A stretch of DNA of 64,000 nt, taken from positions 4,588,001-4,652,000 of the forward strand of contig NZ_CP174509.1 of assembly GCF_045920555.1 (NCBI RefSeq), in the 5' to 3' direction. Below the pieces are notes generated by a model. It saw only the letters and a list, made by a program, of their open reading frames with translations, searched no databases and had not been told where the DNA came from. A program made the translations under genes and the position numbers. Origin of the DNA: Pseudalkalibacillus sp045920555 (GTDB lineage Bacteria; Bacillota; Bacilli; Bacillales; Fictibacillaceae). Shown piece by piece: positions 61,866-64,000 of this stretch; the first letter of the stretch is position 1, and every line of letters starts with the position of its first letter.

Positions 61866-62222
61866 ATGAATAAGTACGAAGCGGAATTCAGTAATCTTGT
61901 TCGCTCTTTCAGAAAAAAGCATATGGGTAAAGGACCAAGTAAAATAACAACTACTTTTTGTAAGAACTGGGCAATTTGTGAGATGGAGGGTAATCTTTCA
62001 CCTGTAGAAAAGTTCATTGCAAGTGCGAATGATGGAAAACAAATGCTTCGCGCTGCTCGAACGGAAATGGTTAAAGAAATGTACCGGAATAATCCTCCAG
62101 TTGAAATGGAAGAATTTTTACAATGCAAATTGATAGATTTATTCGTAGATATTGATATCGATCGTGATTTCGGCATGTCGATCTTTGTTTTTGAAGATGA
62201 TATACAAGATAGATTCTCATAA
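61866..62222 (+). CDS. DUF2294 family protein
   Basis: 118 residues. The pattern GKGPSKITTTFCKNWAICEMEGNLSPVEKFIA, RAARTEMVKEMYR and a C-terminal DLFVDIDIDRDFGMSIFVFED is that of DUF2294. The family occurs next to formate dehydrogenase-like genes in Bacillaceae. No activity is established. AAGGAAGTAGGAG precedes the ATG. It stands between the transporter and the oxidoreductase in the same direction. Confidence 0.8.
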   Translation: MNKYEAEFSNLVRSFRKKHMGKGPSKITTTFCKNWAICEMEGNLSPVEKFIASANDGKQMLRAARTEMVKEMYRNNPPVEMEEFLQCKLIDLFVDIDIDRDFGMSIFVFEDDIQDRFS

Positions 62223-62259
62223 AAGGTTAGGCACTTGGCAGCGAACCTGTTAAAGACTC

Positions 62260-62314
62260 AACCACCGTTAAGTTTCTTTTGTTATTAACGAAAGGACACA
62301 GCGGTGGTTTTTAA
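62260..62314 (+). terminator. Terminator after the DUF2294 gene
   Basis: AACCACCG pairs with CGGTGGTT, with a loop that contains a smaller stem (GTTA/TAAC), followed by TTTTT. It ends about 33 bases before the oxidoreductase start, so the latter may need its own promoter or antitermination. Confidence 0.65.
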
Positions 62315-62346
62315 TGGTCAAAATTTACATCAGGAGTGATGAGTAT

Positions 62347-64000
62347 ATGGGTGTATCCAGACATCAGGGACCTATAAAAGCAACAAAAACACCTCAACCG
62401 AAGCATTGGGTCAGTCCGATTCCCTTTGGCATAGGTAAGGTTAAACCACAACATTTCCGGGACACAATGAAAATTGCTTGGGAAAATAAAGATAATCTCG
62501 GCTATGCGTCACGTATCATCACAGAAGGTGTTTGTGATGGCTGCGCATTAGGCGTATCTGGACTTTATGATCAAACCTTGAAAGGCCCTCATGTGTGTAC
62601 TACCAGGTTGAACGTTCTCCGCCTGAACACAATGCCTGCATTGAAAGAAGAGATCGTTCATGCTGATATTGATCAGTTACGTAAATACAGCAGTACTGAA
62701 TTGAGGAAATTAGGGCGCATCCCCTATCCCCTTATCCGTCGTAAAGGGGCAAGAAAGTTCTCACGTATTTCGTGGGATGACGCTATGGATATAATCGCTG
62801 ATAAAATGAAGGCATTGGATCCGAAGCAGTATGCATTTTATTTAACATCAAGAGGAATCACGAACGAATCCTATTACACCGCAGGGAAAGTAACCCGCTT
62901 CTTAGGGACGAATCATATCGATAATGCATCCCGTATATGTCATTCACCGAGTAAGACAGCATTGAAGCGTTCAATCGGTGTTGGTGCTTCCACTGCCAAT
63001 TATCAGGATTGGTTCGGGACAGATGTATTGATGTTCTGGGGAAGTGTCGCTTCAAACAGTTCACCCGTTTCAACGAAATATATGTTGGAAGCGAAAAAAA
63101 GAGGGACTAAAATCATCGTTGTAAATCCATACAGAGAACCTGCAATGGACAAATATTGGATTCCATCAAATACTGAATCTGCCTTATTCGGAACAAAAAT
63201 TGCAGACGATTTCTATCAAGTGAATGTTGGCGGGGACATTGCCTTCATGCAGGGTATCATGAAGCATTGGTTTGAAATGGAAGAAACCGAACATGGTTCA
63301 GCGATCAATCACCTTTTTGTCAAAGAACATGTCAATGGATATGATGAACTTAAAACACAGGTGCAAGAGCAATCATGGGAGGAAATCATCAAATCTTCAG
63401 GAATTTCAAAAGAGCGGATCATTCAATTATCCGTCCTGCTGGCAAAAAGTAAAAATGCTGTATTTGCATGGGCGCTGGGATTGACGATGCATTCCTTTGC
63501 AACAGACAACATTTCCCAGGTAGCGAATCTTGCCCTTTTACGCGGATTTTTAGGCCGTAAAAACAACGGTCTAATGCCATTCCGTGGTCATTCTTCTGTA
63601 CAAGGTTCTGGTGAAATGGGAGCGGATCCATTTGTATTACCGGGAAGTGGTTTCGATCCCGAAAACATCAAACGTATGGAACAGATTTGGGGCTTCGAGA
63701 TACCGAAATGGCAGGGTGACATCGTAGGCGTTACACTTGAAAATATCGTCCTTCCAGATGACCATGAACGGAAAATCAAGCTGTACTATCTATCAGGCGG
63801 AAACTTCCTGGAGACGATGCCCGATCCTGATTTTGTCGAGAAAGCATTATCGGAATTGGATATCCGTGTACACCAGGATATCATACTGAACACGTCGACT
63901 TTGGTTGATGCGAAAGAAGCTGTAATCGTACTTCCCGCGAAAACAAGGTATGAACAAGACGGCGGCGGAACGTCTACATCTACTGAGCGTATGGTCTACT
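62347..64000 (+). CDS. FdhF/YdeP-type molybdopterin oxidoreductase, partial (C-terminus outside window)
   Basis: 551 residues are visible from ATG 62347 (CAGGAGTGATGAG ahead). EGVCDGCALGVSGLYDQTLKGPHVCTTRLN near residue 65, ASRICHSPSKTALKRSIGVGASTANYQDWFGTD (about 200-230) and IIVVNPYREPAMDKYWIPS fit the FdhF/YdeP family of bis-MGD enzymes related to formate dehydrogenase. MPFRGHSSVQGSGEMGADP is a further family motif. It probably oxidises formate or a related small substrate with molybdenum (or tungsten). YdeP-type proteins lack the full [4Fe-4S] four-cysteine motif; here only two or three cysteines are in the first motif. Confidence 0.85.
   Translation, partial: MGVSRHQGPIKATKTPQPKHWVSPIPFGIGKVKPQHFRDTMKIAWENKDNLGYASRIITEGVCDGCALGVSGLYDQTLKGPHVCTTRLNVLRLNTMPALKEEIVHADIDQLRKYSSTELRKLGRIPYPLIRRKGARKFSRISWDDAMDIIADKMKALDPKQYAFYLTSRGITNESYYTAGKVTRFLGTNHIDNASRICHSPSKTALKRSIGVGASTANYQDWFGTDVLMFWGSVASNSSPVSTKYMLEAKKRGTKIIVVNPYREPAMDKYWIPSNTESALFGTKIADDFYQVNVGGDIAFMQGIMKHWFEMEETEHGSAINHLFVKEHVNGYDELKTQVQEQSWEEIIKSSGISKERIIQLSVLLAKSKNAVFAWALGLTMHSFATDNISQVANLALLRGFLGRKNNGLMPFRGHSSVQGSGEMGADPFVLPGSGFDPENIKRMEQIWGFEIPKWQGDIVGVTLENIVLPDDHERKIKLYYLSGGNFLETMPDPDFVEKALSELDIRVHQDIILNTSTLVDAKEAVIVLPAKTRYEQDGGGTSTSTERMVY

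Overview
The window looks like chromosomal DNA from a spore-forming member of the Bacillaceae. It has AGGAGG-type ribosome binding sites, a GerA-type germination operon (A, C, B subunit genes), an S-box riboswitch over Bacillus-type methionine genes, an AdaA/AdaB/AlkA repair operon, a MurR/NamZ muropeptide cluster and an EIICBA PTS permease. Species cannot be decided from the sequence alone. Several families of short dispersed repeats sit between genes.

Layout. 1-6.4 kb (minus strand): cell-wall amino-sugar recovery, with an RpiR-type regulator cut by the window edge, a NamZ-like exo-muramidase, a beta-lactamase-fold esterase/amidase and an N-acetylglucosamine-type PTS. Shared AT-rich motifs suggest one regulator acts on all of them. 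6.8-12.8 kb: a small membrane-anchored protein, a DEAD-box helicase, adaA-adaB-alkA, a 5'-truncated M14 carboxypeptidase and a TipA-like MerR regulator.

12.9-42.7 kb is the centrepiece, a roughly 30 kb carbohydrate locus almost entirely on the minus strand. It has a type I sulfatase with the CxPSR motif, its aerobic formylglycine-generating enzyme, an (alpha/alpha)6-type putative glycoside hydrolase, two GH35-like beta-galactosidases, three Gfo/Idh/MocA oxidoreductases (one frameshifted), two sugar-phosphate isomerase-like proteins, a YesL-like protein, two sets of ABC permeases, two solute-binding proteins (one of 1027 residues with a large extra N-terminal region), an NHL-YIP1 membrane protein and a DUF5696-like protein. 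No ABC ATPase is present, so a shared MsmX-like ATPase is expected. My reading is uptake and breakdown of a sulfated, galactose-containing glycan, controlled by a divergent AraC regulator at one end and a LacI/CcpA-type operator set at the other.

43.3-48.8 kb: S-box riboswitch, then a fused homocysteine methyltransferase/methylene-THF reductase and cobalamin-dependent MetH, overlapping by a few bases. 49-59.8 kb: a short-chain dehydrogenase, remains of a NERD-domain gene, a thermonuclease, the ger operon, two small proteins, an Aquifex-type aconitase whose stop codon abuts an inserted MITE, and a DUF2935 protein. 60-64 kb: an OFA-family transporter, a DUF2294 protein and the start of an FdhF/YdeP-type molybdopterin oxidoreductase, probably linked to formate or oxalate metabolism.

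The repeats deserve attention: a hairpin element directly 3' of two cell-wall genes, a 130-320 bp MITE family with a visible 8 bp target duplication, a dispersed AAATAAGG motif, and two arrays of short motifs phased at 20-21 bp.
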